The notes below the pieces were generated by a model, which was given only the letters and a program-made list of their open reading frames with translations, did no database searches and had not been told where the DNA came from. The translations under genes were made by a program, and so were the position numbers. A DNA stretch of 41,501 nt from a virus, in IMG/VR virus record IMGVR_UViG_3300001683_000023, positions 1 to 41,501 of that record, one strand, 5' to 3'. Within the stretch, counting starts at the first letter, position 1, and the number at the start of each line of letters is the position of its first letter. This document shows, piece after piece, positions 32,260 through 38,476 of this stretch.

Positions 32260-32673
32260 TTATTGGAACGAAGCTTCCGACTGTTTTTCACAATAACTAA
32301 TTACTGCTTTATCCTCTTCACTTTCATCATCGAAAGGAAGATCCTCGTAACAGTACTCTTCATAGTCATCGTATCTTTCAAGCTCTTTAGCTTCATCATA
32401 GTTCCGAACAAAGACAATCCTCGCTATGATTTGCTTCTCTCTCAGCCAAATAGCTAATGCTGTTGCTGGGAAGAAGCTGATGGCTGTTACCGTTGGATTA
32501 TCAACCATCAGGATTATGTACATCATAGGTGCAAGAACCAATAAGGTCATTGCAGTTTGATATACAGTGCTGCTATCGAAGTGCATCTTTAACCAAGGTG
32601 TACTTCTAAGCTCTATTTCCACTTTATCGTCTGTGGTATTGACAGTTTTATTAAACATATTAAGGTGTTTCAT
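32260..32673 (-). CDS. two-helix membrane protein with acidic tail, 137 aa
   Basis: Hydrophobic helices at about residues 39-57 and 60-77 flank a short turn, so both ends should be cytoplasmic. The C-terminal 50 residues are strongly acidic (E-L-E-R-Y-D-D-Y-E-E, D-D-E-S-E-E-D). The ATG 32673 leader contains GGAGG inside a GACC/GGTC hairpin repeated before two other genes. Function unknown; early membrane proteins often act in exclusion or host takeover. Confidence 0.72.
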   Translation of the reverse strand: MKHLNMFNKTVNTTDDKVEIELRSTPWLKMHFDSSTVYQTAMTLLVLAPMMYIILMVDNPTVTAISFFPATALAIWLREKQIIARIVFVRNYDEAKELERYDDYEEYCYEDLPFDDESEEDKAVISYCEKQSEASFQ

Positions 32674-32699
32674 GATGACCTCCTGGTCGTTAGTTATAA
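32671..32699 (-). repeat. 29-bp direct repeat containing the start and Shine-Dalgarno, copy A
   Basis: The same 29 bases recur exactly at 32808-32836. Read leftward they end in a start codon and hold GACCAGGAGGTC (32677-32688), a self-complementary segment (GACC/GGTC) with the AGGA of the Shine-Dalgarno in its loop. Confidence 0.85.
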
Positions 32700-32810
32700 T
32701 CTATCTTTTTGTTTGTATTCTTCGACTTTGTTTAAAGTCCAGTACACAGTTGTTGGATTAAATAGTAAGAAAACTACTATTGGTATTAATACGATAATAT
32801 CGCCTGTCAT
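32694..32810 (-). CDS. micro membrane protein, 38 aa
   Basis: ATG 32810 has the repeated GACCAGGAGGTC leader. Residues 4-24 form one hydrophobic helix (I-I-V-L-I-P-I-V-V-F-L-L-F), followed by a basic/acidic tail. Its stop lies within the 29-bp repeat of the next gene. It is the first gene downstream of triloop hairpin copy 2, so it would be among the first made. Confidence 0.72.
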   Translation of the reverse strand: MTGDIIVLIPIVVFLLFNPTTVYWTLNKVEEYKQKDRL

Positions 32811-32836
32811 GATGACCTCCTGGTCGTTAGTTATAA
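32808..32836 (-). repeat. 29-bp direct repeat containing the start and Shine-Dalgarno, copy B
   Basis: Identical to 32671-32699. A third, shorter copy (GACCAGGAGGTC at 33185-33196) precedes the gene at 32887-33180. The repeats suggest either recent duplication of the leader or shared translational control. Confidence 0.85.
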
Positions 32837-32844
32837 AAAAGAAG

Positions 32845-32871
32845 CTACCTAGAAGACACAGCGTGTCTTCC
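32845..32871 (-). promoter_or_regulatory. triloop hairpin, putative virion-polymerase promoter copy 2
   Basis: GAAGACAC-AGC-GTGTCTTC at 32852-32870 is identical to copy 1 with the same left flank (CTACCTA) and right flank (CAAG). The near edge of the stem lies 42 bases from the start codon of the downstream leftward gene (32810), almost exactly as in copy 3. That fixed spacing and the conserved left flank point to leftward transcription starting near 32848. Confidence 0.62.
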
Positions 32872-32886
32872 AAGCATCTTCATTGG

Positions 32887-33180
32887 TTACTCGATGATAT
32901 ACACATTCTTACCATCTTTATCAATAGTAAGAATGTATAAGTCCTTGATGATTACAGCGTTTTCAGCTGTCCAACCAACAGAGTCCAACGCTTTATCTAT
33001 AGCGCTGTCATCAAGGTCACTTGTGTTTCCGTTGTGGTCTTCACCAACAACCTCAACATCAACAACCTTAGTACTGTAATCTCTACGGTACTTAAGGTTG
33101 TATCCAAGTAAATCAATGTCCGAAGACGTTAAGTGATCTTTATAGATGTCCACTTCAATCTGGTAGCTAAATGTAGCCAT
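32887..33180 (-). CDS. hypothetical early protein, 97 aa
   Basis: ATG 33180 has GACCAGGAGGTCAAAA upstream, the third copy of the repeated Shine-Dalgarno hairpin. Acidic alpha/beta protein with a K-V-V-D-V-E-V-V core and a V-Y-I-I-E end. It is the first leftward gene beside the DnaA-box cluster. No motif recognised. Confidence 0.72.
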   Translation of the reverse strand: MATFSYQIEVDIYKDHLTSSDIDLLGYNLKYRRDYSTKVVDVEVVGEDHNGNTSDLDDSAIDKALDSVGWTAENAVIIKDLYILTIDKDGKNVYIIE

Positions 33181-33212
33181 TTTTGACCTCCTGGTCGGTT
33201 GTTAAACAAAAG

Positions 33213-33266
33213 TTATCCACATAGTTATCAACAAGTTATACACAGGTTGTAGGAATATGTGGAAAA
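33213..33266. promoter_or_regulatory. DnaA-box cluster, putative replication origin
   Basis: Within 54 bases lie TTATCCACA (33213-33221, perfect consensus), TTATCAACA (33225-33233, one mismatch), TTATACACA (33236-33244, perfect TTATNCACA) and, inverted, TTTTCCACA (33258-33266). The first three start 12 and 11 bases apart, about one helical turn. The cluster stands in a long non-coding region. Host DnaA binding is the direct prediction; origin function is inferred from spacing, from the position between divergent units, and from the absence of a phage DNA polymerase. Confidence 0.72.
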
Positions 33267-33293
33267 CGCCCACAGCCCTTACGGCAGTAGACG

Positions 33294-33317
33294 AATTCCT
33301 ATGTTGCCCTTATAGAG
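33294..33317 (+). promoter_or_regulatory. putative T7-like RNA polymerase promoter, rightward, copy 1
   Basis: AATT followed by CCTATGTTGCCCTTATAGAG, identical over 24 bases to 33725-33748 and to the inverse of 19003-19026. The predicted start is G 33315. It lies just after the DnaA boxes and directly before the structured region, so the first product would be the putative RNA, with read-through to the late genes. Confidence 0.78.
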
Positions 33318-33339
33318 GAAAAAACAAAAGAGCAATGAT

Positions 33340-33722
33340 AGAATTGAGATGGGCGCAATTCTTAGCTAGTAGACCTAGCCCATCTACATAGAATCTTAGT
33401 AGTATCCATCAGCAACTAAATAGACTTCTGAATAGACCCACCTATTATCATGATAGGAAACATTAGAGGGAAGCACAGAGAACTGTGTAGTCTATTTAGT
33501 TGACTAATGGATATTTAGATAACCTTGATTGGAAACCATGAAGGAACCAATAAGGTTATTGTTAGATTCTATATAGATACTACCTGTTGAACAAGTAGTA
33601 TCTATCTAAAAACTGTAAGAAGAGAGTAGTACTTTAGGTACTTATCAGGTAGCACATACACTACTACTCTTCATAGAGTCTACAGAGGTCTAGTTAGAAC
33701 TACAGGCGTTAGATTACCTGTA
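33340..33722 (+). ncRNA. large structured putative non-coding RNA
   Basis: No credible reading frame exists here, but strong helices follow one another. An H-type pseudoknot: AGAATTG 33340-33346 with 33356-33362, interlocked with GATGGGC 33348-33354 and 33378-33384. TATCCAT 33403-33409 pairs with 33507-33513 and encloses a perfect 14-bp helix (33413-33426/33489-33502) that closes a junction with hairpins at 33441-33457 and 33474-33487. Then come 8-bp 33519-33526/33552-33559, 11-bp 33573-33583/33595-33605, 9-bp 33623-33631/33662-33670, and 6-bp 33701-33706/33717-33722. It starts about 25 bases after a phage promoter and stops just before the next. I do not recognise a known RNA family. Confidence 0.7.
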
Positions 33723-33724
33723 AT

Positions 33725-33748
33725 AATTCCTATGTTGCCCTTATAGAG
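33725..33748 (+). promoter_or_regulatory. putative T7-like RNA polymerase promoter, rightward, copy 2
   Basis: Second rightward copy of the 24-base element, predicted start G 33746, 431 bases after the first. It lies immediately 3' of the last RNA hairpin. Transcription would cross the two small minus-strand genes as antisense and then enter the terminase and portal genes. Confidence 0.78.
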
Positions 33749-33750
33749 GA

Positions 33751-33842
33751 AGAAACAGACCCTCAGAGTCACGAGGATGTGTTTCTAGCGTACTTTACGA
33801 GTGACGCATAGTAGCATCACCGTAAGTGGTTGGAAGCTACTG
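33751..33842 (+). other. hairpins at the start of the late transcript
   Basis: AGAAACA (33751-33757) pairs with TGTTTCT (33780-33786), with CCTC/GAGG nested inside. A second hairpin pairs AGTAGC with GCTACT around 33810-33841. A stable 5' end of late mRNA (as in T7 leaders) or part of the same RNA element is possible. No reading frame is seen. Confidence 0.5.
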
Positions 33843-33850
33843 GCAATACT

Positions 33851-34126
33851 CTAGGGTTCTTTAGCCATGCCATAGATGATAGTGAAAGGACTATCCTTAG
33901 TGATGGTGATAGTCTTGTCAGTCCAACTGACCTTGATGTTCTCACCCTTGTATGTAATGTAGGCTGAGTCTACACCCTGCTCCCACTTAGGATTGCCATC
34001 TACCCATTCCTTTAAGTAAAAGGCATACTTCGCCCACTTACCAGTGAATGACGTACGCTTCGATGTTAGATCCTTGTTCTCAATGAACTTAAGGATTGCT
34101 GTTTGTGCTAGGTTTAATGTAGCCAT
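33851..34126 (-). CDS. hypothetical early protein, 91 aa
   Basis: TTGGAGGTATTATC precedes ATG 34126. A helical N-terminus is followed by a beta-rich Trp/Tyr/Lys half. No known domain. The rightward late transcript would be antisense to it, which may shut it off late. Confidence 0.7.
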   Translation of the reverse strand: MATLNLAQTAILKFIENKDLTSKRTSFTGKWAKYAFYLKEWVDGNPKWEQGVDSAYITYKGENIKVSWTDKTITITKDSPFTIIYGMAKEP

Positions 34127-34139
34127 GATAATACCTCCA

Positions 34140-34203
34140 AGTATTAAAAGAGCAGTCTCATCAGTGATGCTTGCTCAAGGCACCAGACACCCGAAGGTGT
34201 TTC
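34140..34203 (-). promoter_or_regulatory. leader hairpins, possible attenuator
   Basis: Read leftward, ACACC-TTCG-GGTGT is a UUCG-tetraloop hairpin (about 34183-34196), followed by GAGCA...TGCTC with a CATC/GATG inner stem and then TTTT (about 34143-34175). The second looks like a weak intrinsic terminator between the gene at 34229 and the gene at 33851, so it may lower read-through. Confidence 0.45.
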
Positions 34204-34228
34204 GACTTAAGAATGGCCAATAGCCAGG

Positions 34229-34474
34229 TTAAATAATAATTTCCCAAGAGTTATCTTGGTGTGAATCGAAGTTGAATAAGAAGCTAGTGCTAGCTTCAAG
34301 CTTGTAATCACAATCAAGTGACGGACATGGGTGCGAGAACAACACCCTTGTAATAACATTGTCTTCCAGTGTGTATGTTAACTGCTGGTAGTCACGGACA
34401 TGTTGTTGACACTTAGTATCGTTGAACGCTGATCTAGCTCTTGCTTTCTGTATGAATAGACTTTCTTGTTTCAT
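34229..34474 (-). CDS. hypothetical early protein, 81 aa, first leftward gene
   Basis: AAGGAGGCAATC precedes ATG 34474. Basic N-terminus (K-A-R-A-R-S-A-F), two Cys near H-P-C-P-S-L-D-C. It is the first gene of the leftward cluster, 43 bases from the edge of triloop hairpin copy 3, so it should be expressed at once on infection. Function unknown. Confidence 0.7.
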   Translation of the reverse strand: MKQESLFIQKARARSAFNDTKCQQHVRDYQQLTYTLEDNVITRVLFSHPCPSLDCDYKLEASTSFLFNFDSHQDNSWEIII

Positions 34475-34509
34475 GATTGCCTCCTTGGCATTACGAATCT
34501 GAATTGATT

Positions 34510-34536
34510 CTACCTAGAAGACACATCGTGTCTTCC
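34510..34536 (-). promoter_or_regulatory. triloop hairpin, putative virion-polymerase promoter copy 3
   Basis: GAAGACAC-ATC-GTGTCTTC (34517-34535) keeps the 8-bp stem and the left flank CTACCTA, but the loop is ATC rather than AGC and the right flank differs. Conservation only of the left flank agrees with leftward transcription from about 34514. The loop centre on the plus strand is T, so an N4-like purine rule would be broken here; on the minus strand it is A. Confidence 0.58.
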
Positions 34537-34550
34537 TGGACTAAGGGGGG

Positions 34551-34605
34551 GTTGCGAATACTATTGGGCGGGGGAGTATATATATATCACCCACAGACGA
34601 TAACC
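34551..34605. other. G-run and TA-repeat tract
   Basis: A seven-base G run and GGGCGGGGGAG are followed by a TATATATATAT tract and CACCC. The very AT-rich core between G and C runs could melt easily. It sits between the outermost early hairpin and the late host-type promoter. I cannot assign a function. Confidence 0.4.
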
Positions 34606-34622
34606 TTGTAGTTTTCTAAACT

Positions 34623-34651
34623 TTGCACACAGATAACACACAGGCTATAAT
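34623..34651 (+). promoter_or_regulatory. host sigma-70-type promoter for the packaging genes
   Basis: TTGCAC (34623-34628), a 17-base spacer and a perfect TATAAT (34646-34651) face the small-terminase-like gene, with a predicted start near 34658 and an ATG at 34681. The host polymerase could therefore read the packaging genes in addition to the phage enzyme. Confidence 0.75.
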
Positions 34652-34680
34652 CACAAACACACAGACCACAAAGGAGCTAT

Positions 34681-35157
34681 ATGGCTATTAGTAAAGTAAA
34701 AGAAGACAAGGTAAGCAAGAAGCTGAACAAGGTTTTGCTTGCCAAGAATCCGAATGCCGAGACCATCCCTATGAAGAGTAAACAGTCTCTTGGTAGTTTA
34801 AGTATTGCTGAGTCTGGTAAGGCTACTCAGTTTAAGCCAGGGGTAAGTGGGAATCCAGCAGGAAGACCCAAAGGCTCTAAAAATAAAAATAAGAATACTG
34901 GGCCTACTGTATCTGAGGCCTTTGCTGATCTTAACGATAGGTTGATGAGTAATGGAGAGATGTTGGCAGCTATTGCTGAGAAGGCTCTCCGAGAGGATAC
35001 GATGACAGGGTTAAAGATTGCCTTGGAATGCGTTAAGGAAGCTAATAAATATATTGAACCCACTATGGATGCTAAAGAAGCTAATAAGCAAGCACCTATT
35101 GAGGACCTAACTCAACAAGAAATTAAGGAAAGACTGTTTAAGATTGTTAACGACTAA
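34681..35157 (+). CDS. DUF5681-type, putative small terminase subunit, 158 aa
   Basis: AAAGGAGCTAT precedes ATG 34681. Residues 51-70 match the F-K-P-G-x-S-G-N-P-A-G-R-P-K-G-S-K-N-K signature of DUF5681, a basic AT-hook-like segment often encoded just before phage large terminases. The remainder is helical. In this position it probably recognises the packaging site and guides the large subunit. The lack of a clear helix-turn-helix leaves some doubt. Confidence 0.7.
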   Translation: MAISKVKEDKVSKKLNKVLLAKNPNAETIPMKSKQSLGSLSIAESGKATQFKPGVSGNPAGRPKGSKNKNKNTGPTVSEAFADLNDRLMSNGEMLAAIAEKALREDTMTGLKIALECVKEANKYIEPTMDAKEANKQAPIEDLTQQEIKERLFKIVND

Positions 35158-35168
35158 GGAGGTAACAG

Positions 35169-35279
35169 ATGCAAAAGCTGATTGATTTGATGAAAGACAT
35201 CATTGCATTTTTAAAGAAAGGTATTACAAAGAAGAGAGGGCCTGGTAGACCTAAGGGATCTAAAAATAAAAAGAAATGA
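35169..35279 (+). CDS. AT-hook micro-protein, 36 aa
   Basis: AAGGAGGTAACAG precedes ATG 35169, a very strong leader, and the TGA overlaps the large terminase ATG (ATGA). A helical N-terminus leads into R-G-P-G-R-P-K-G-S-K-N-K-K-K, a classic AT-hook (minor-groove binder). It repeats the motif of the preceding protein, so it may assist DNA recognition in packaging. Confidence 0.75.
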   Translation: MQKLIDLMKDIIAFLKKGITKKRGPGRPKGSKNKKK

Positions 35280-36910
35280 AGAAAGAATATGAAGCTTCTG
35301 AGCTGTTAGAAGAATTAGAAAAAAGAAAAACCTGGAAAAGATGGAAGGTAGATCCAAAGGCTTTTATTGAAGAATCTTTAATGATCTATCCTAAGGATGC
35401 TGATAAGGGTCTTATTCATCTGAAAGTTAACAAAGCCCAAGAGGTTGTTGTTGATGAGTATATTAAGCAGATGAAAGAAATCGGATATGTCCGAATGATT
35501 ATCAGTAAGTATCGTCAGGCAGGGTTCTCAACTATTAGTTCAGCATTAATCTTTCACAGGACTCTATTTTTTAAGAATACGAGAGCTGTAATTATTAGTC
35601 TTGATAAGCCAACAACTGAGAGTATTTTCAGTATGAGTAAGACATTCTGGGAGAATCTTCCTGAGAATATTAAGCCAAAGTTAGGGGTATCGAATAAGAG
35701 GGAAATGGTCTTTAAGGAGAATGATTCTAAATTTAGATTGTTCACTGCAGGAGCAGATAACCCAGGAAGAGGTACAACTAATACTGCATTGCTTTGTGAT
35801 GAAACGGCTTTCTTCCAGAATGCTGATAAGGTTATGGCTGGACTATTCCAGTCTGTAGCGCTCACTAAAGGTAGTATTATTATCATCAATAGCACCTCTA
35901 ACGGTGCTCAAGGTGTTTATTACGACCTATGGAATAAAGCTGAGAAAGGGGAAGGTAACTTTACTCCTTTGTTTGTGCCTTGGTATCTACAAGATGAGTA
36001 CAGGCTTAAGTGTCCCGACAATGTCGAATTAACTCCCGATGAGGTTAGGCTAAAGGAAAGATGGGCATTAGATAACGAGCAGATCTTCTGGAGAAGGATT
36101 AAGATTGCAGAGACATCCACAGCGATGTTTAAGCAGGAGTATCCTTTTACAGCTGAAGAAAGCTTCTTACAAAGTGGTAGTTCTGTATTCAGTAAAGAAA
36201 CCCTTGACAGGTATGTGCCTTATGATCCTGAAAGCGTCCGAGAGTATAACGATGACTACTCAGCCTTTGACGAATCAAGTGAAGGCAACTTATCTTTGTG
36301 GCAAGCCCCCAAAAGGGACATGAAGTATCTAATAGGTGCAGATGTCGCTTTAGGTGTGAAAGGGGACTATTCGGTAGCAACAGTAATGACGAAAGATAGG
36401 GAAGTTGTAGCTATTTATAGAAGTAATAGAACGGATCCTGTAAGGTATGGAAAAATTCTTTTTTACTTAGGTAGGTGGTTTAACAATGCTTTGATTTGCC
36501 CTGAGGCAAACTCAATCGGTGTAGCAACTGTTCAGCAGTTATTTGGTATGAATTATCCGAATATATATCAACAAAGAAAGACTGCTAATACAGTTCCAGA
36601 TAGTATTAACCATCTTGGATTTAAGACAACTTCAGCAACAAGAGCTCCAATTATTTCTAATTTAAGAAGAATGATTGAAGATGAAGATATAGCGATTCCT
36701 AGTAGTTTGATAATAGAAGAATTAAGAAATTTTATTATCACACCAAATGGAAAAGCAGAGGCTTCAGTAGGACATCATGATGACATGGTTATGAGTTTAG
36801 CAATTACTTGTGAGGCTTATCGTACACATGGTCATTCATTAACTAACCAAACCTTTAGTTGGGGAGAGATTAATTCTCAGTATCAAACCCCAGATACTAA
36901 GTGGCTTTAA
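35276..36910 (+). CDS. terL: terminase large subunit, 544 aa
   Basis: The ATP-driven packaging motor and nuclease. An adenine/Walker-A-like segment K-Y-R-Q-A-G-F-S-T (78-86) replaces the classic GKT, as in many K-x-R-Q-x-G-F-S-T terminases. Walker B is L-L-C-D-E-T (Asp175, Glu176). The RNase-H-fold nuclease has G-A-D-V-A (Asp356), G-D-Y-S (Asp364) and the C-terminal G-H-H-D-D (Asp502/503). The length is standard. The start ATG 35276 overlaps the AT-hook gene stop and lacks its own strong Shine-Dalgarno, so it is coupled to that gene. Confidence 0.93.
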   Translation: MKKEYEASELLEELEKRKTWKRWKVDPKAFIEESLMIYPKDADKGLIHLKVNKAQEVVVDEYIKQMKEIGYVRMIISKYRQAGFSTISSALIFHRTLFFKNTRAVIISLDKPTTESIFSMSKTFWENLPENIKPKLGVSNKREMVFKENDSKFRLFTAGADNPGRGTTNTALLCDETAFFQNADKVMAGLFQSVALTKGSIIIINSTSNGAQGVYYDLWNKAEKGEGNFTPLFVPWYLQDEYRLKCPDNVELTPDEVRLKERWALDNEQIFWRRIKIAETSTAMFKQEYPFTAEESFLQSGSSVFSKETLDRYVPYDPESVREYNDDYSAFDESSEGNLSLWQAPKRDMKYLIGADVALGVKGDYSVATVMTKDREVVAIYRSNRTDPVRYGKILFYLGRWFNNALICPEANSIGVATVQQLFGMNYPNIYQQRKTANTVPDSINHLGFKTTSATRAPIISNLRRMIEDEDIAIPSSLIIEELRNFIITPNGKAEASVGHHDDMVMSLAITCEAYRTHGHSLTNQTFSWGEINSQYQTPDTKWL

Positions 36911-36921
36911 GGGAGAATATT

Positions 36922-37974
36922 ATGAGTTGGTTTGATAGTTTATTTAGTGACAGCGTAGACCCTGAGCCTGGGAACTACGGACCAAAAGAAGGCTTGTTAA
37001 ACATGCCTGATACTACTTATTTGACAAATGAGAACAATATTTTCCCTCAGATGCAAGTAGTTCCTGGTCTATATATGGATGAAAGAGAAGAAGAATTAAA
37101 GAGTGCTTTAGAAAGAAGTGCTTCTATCTGGAATGTAAAGCCTAGTGCTTTTGCTTTAGGAGAGGATAGAAACCCAGCTAGAAATACCATAACCCCTACT
37201 TATAATTTTAGATCACTTCCTGAAAGAACGGGGGCTAAAACTGGTTTTGGTCTTGGAGTCAATGACAGGCCTAGCATTATTCTTAATGATAAGACACCCA
37301 TTGATCCAAATTATTTTGAACATGAAGGAGTACACAGGTTAAGCCCTCACTTCAGAAGCTTAATGTCAGATGGTGGTGTTAGGGATTGGGATATAAGTAC
37401 TAATAAGGGAGTAACTGGTTATCAGATTGGTAATGATGGTGGTTGGTTAAAATACAAACCACAGTATGTAGCACACCCTGATTATAATGATAGAGTAAAC
37501 TTCTTTACCAATCAATTTGCTAATGACCCTATGAACCAACAACGTCCTGAATTAAAGAAATATATGGGCGGTGCAATGGGGAGGATTCTAGCTGATGACT
37601 TACTTAATTTTGATTCTATGGCGGGGGGTGCGATTTCTTCGAGAGAGCCTTATTCGATGGATCCTGAAGAAATATTAGCAAGAGCTATTACTACTTATGG
37701 TGCTATGAAAGATTTAGACCCTGCAGTTAGGTTTAACGATGATGGTAAAATTTATAATAAATACATAGGGGCTAATGAGGAACAGGCTAAGAAGTATGGG
37801 GTACCAGTAGGTACTCAGCTAACTTACCCTTCTGTAAATAAAGGTATTGGTGGTGGTGCTAGGATTAGACCAGAAACATACGAAGCTATTAAGCTTTGGA
37901 TGGATAATAATAGAATGAATAAATACGGAAACGGTTTTGCTATGGGAAATCTTAGAGGGCCGCTATCCGCTTAA
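36922..37974 (+). CDS. putative HExxH metallopeptidase-like late protein, 350 aa
   Basis: ATG 36922 follows GGGAG; the frame's earlier GTG lies within the terminase stop and is discarded. Residues 134-138 are H-E-G-V-H inside F-E-H-E-G-V-H-R-L, a zincin-type metal-binding helix; a Glu-rich segment later (P-E-E-I-L-A-R-A) could supply the third ligand. It sits between terminase and portal, where maturation proteases are sometimes found, so a virion-maturation role is possible. Function unproven. Confidence 0.68.
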   Translation: MSWFDSLFSDSVDPEPGNYGPKEGLLNMPDTTYLTNENNIFPQMQVVPGLYMDEREEELKSALERSASIWNVKPSAFALGEDRNPARNTITPTYNFRSLPERTGAKTGFGLGVNDRPSIILNDKTPIDPNYFEHEGVHRLSPHFRSLMSDGGVRDWDISTNKGVTGYQIGNDGGWLKYKPQYVAHPDYNDRVNFFTNQFANDPMNQQRPELKKYMGGAMGRILADDLLNFDSMAGGAISSREPYSMDPEEILARAITTYGAMKDLDPAVRFNDDGKIYNKYIGANEEQAKKYGVPVGTQLTYPSVNKGIGGGARIRPETYEAIKLWMDNNRMNKYGNGFAMGNLRGPLSA

Positions 37975-37992
37975 ATAGAGAGAGTTAATATT

Positions 37993-38448
37993 ATGAATCA
38001 AGAAGAACGTAGAGCTAGGGCGCAAGCCAATAGAATGTACCATCAGCGTCCTAATACTATTTGGCAGGATTCAGTAGATTATGAACCCCCTTTATGGGCA
38101 GAAGTAGGCGCTAGTTTTGTACCTGGCCTCGATCAAGCTATGGCAGTTAGGGATATGGAAAGAGCCAGACAAGCTTGGACAGAAAAAAATTACTTACTAG
38201 CAGGGATGAATGGGTTAGCAGCGGTCCCTGGTATAGGGGCTATTGGTTCTGTAGGTAGAAGGATACTAAAGAAACCAGAATATACTTACAGTACTAAACC
38301 TGATATTACTCCTAAAAAAGTAGAAGTAGAGTATCCTGCTGGTCCTAGTGGTGTAAAGTCTAGAGTATCTGATGGCCCAACTGCCACAGGAGACCAATGG
38401 TATTCAGACAATATTTGGCATGGAAAAAATAATAATCAAAATAGATAA
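37993..38448 (+). CDS. hypothetical late protein, 151 aa
   Basis: AGAGAGAGTT precedes ATG 37993. A hydrophobic Ala/Gly/Val segment (about 40-95) contains A-A-V-P-G-I-G-A-I-G-S-V-G-R, a pattern also seen in pre-toxin and membrane-inserting regions of other proteins. The ends are basic and Asn-rich. Could insert in membranes or assist head assembly; not recognised. Confidence 0.65.
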   Translation: MNQEERRARAQANRMYHQRPNTIWQDSVDYEPPLWAEVGASFVPGLDQAMAVRDMERARQAWTEKNYLLAGMNGLAAVPGIGAIGSVGRRILKKPEYTYSTKPDITPKKVEVEYPAGPSGVKSRVSDGPTATGDQWYSDNIWHGKNNNQNR

Positions 38449-38476
38449 TTAAATTAATCAGCAAGAGAGAGCGCGA

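Noticed and set aside
33301-33842. Terminal redundancy or attachment site explanation for the repeated 24-base element
   Set aside because: The repeat is short, has a promoter-like 3' end, and recurs inverted near 19.0 kb ahead of a replication gene, which fits a promoter better. No integrase gene is visible.
34280-34297. GAAGCTAG/CTAGCTTC palindrome that could be a fourth hairpin promoter
   Set aside because: The loop has two bases, the stem sequence and flanks differ from the three triloop copies, and it lies inside a coding frame.
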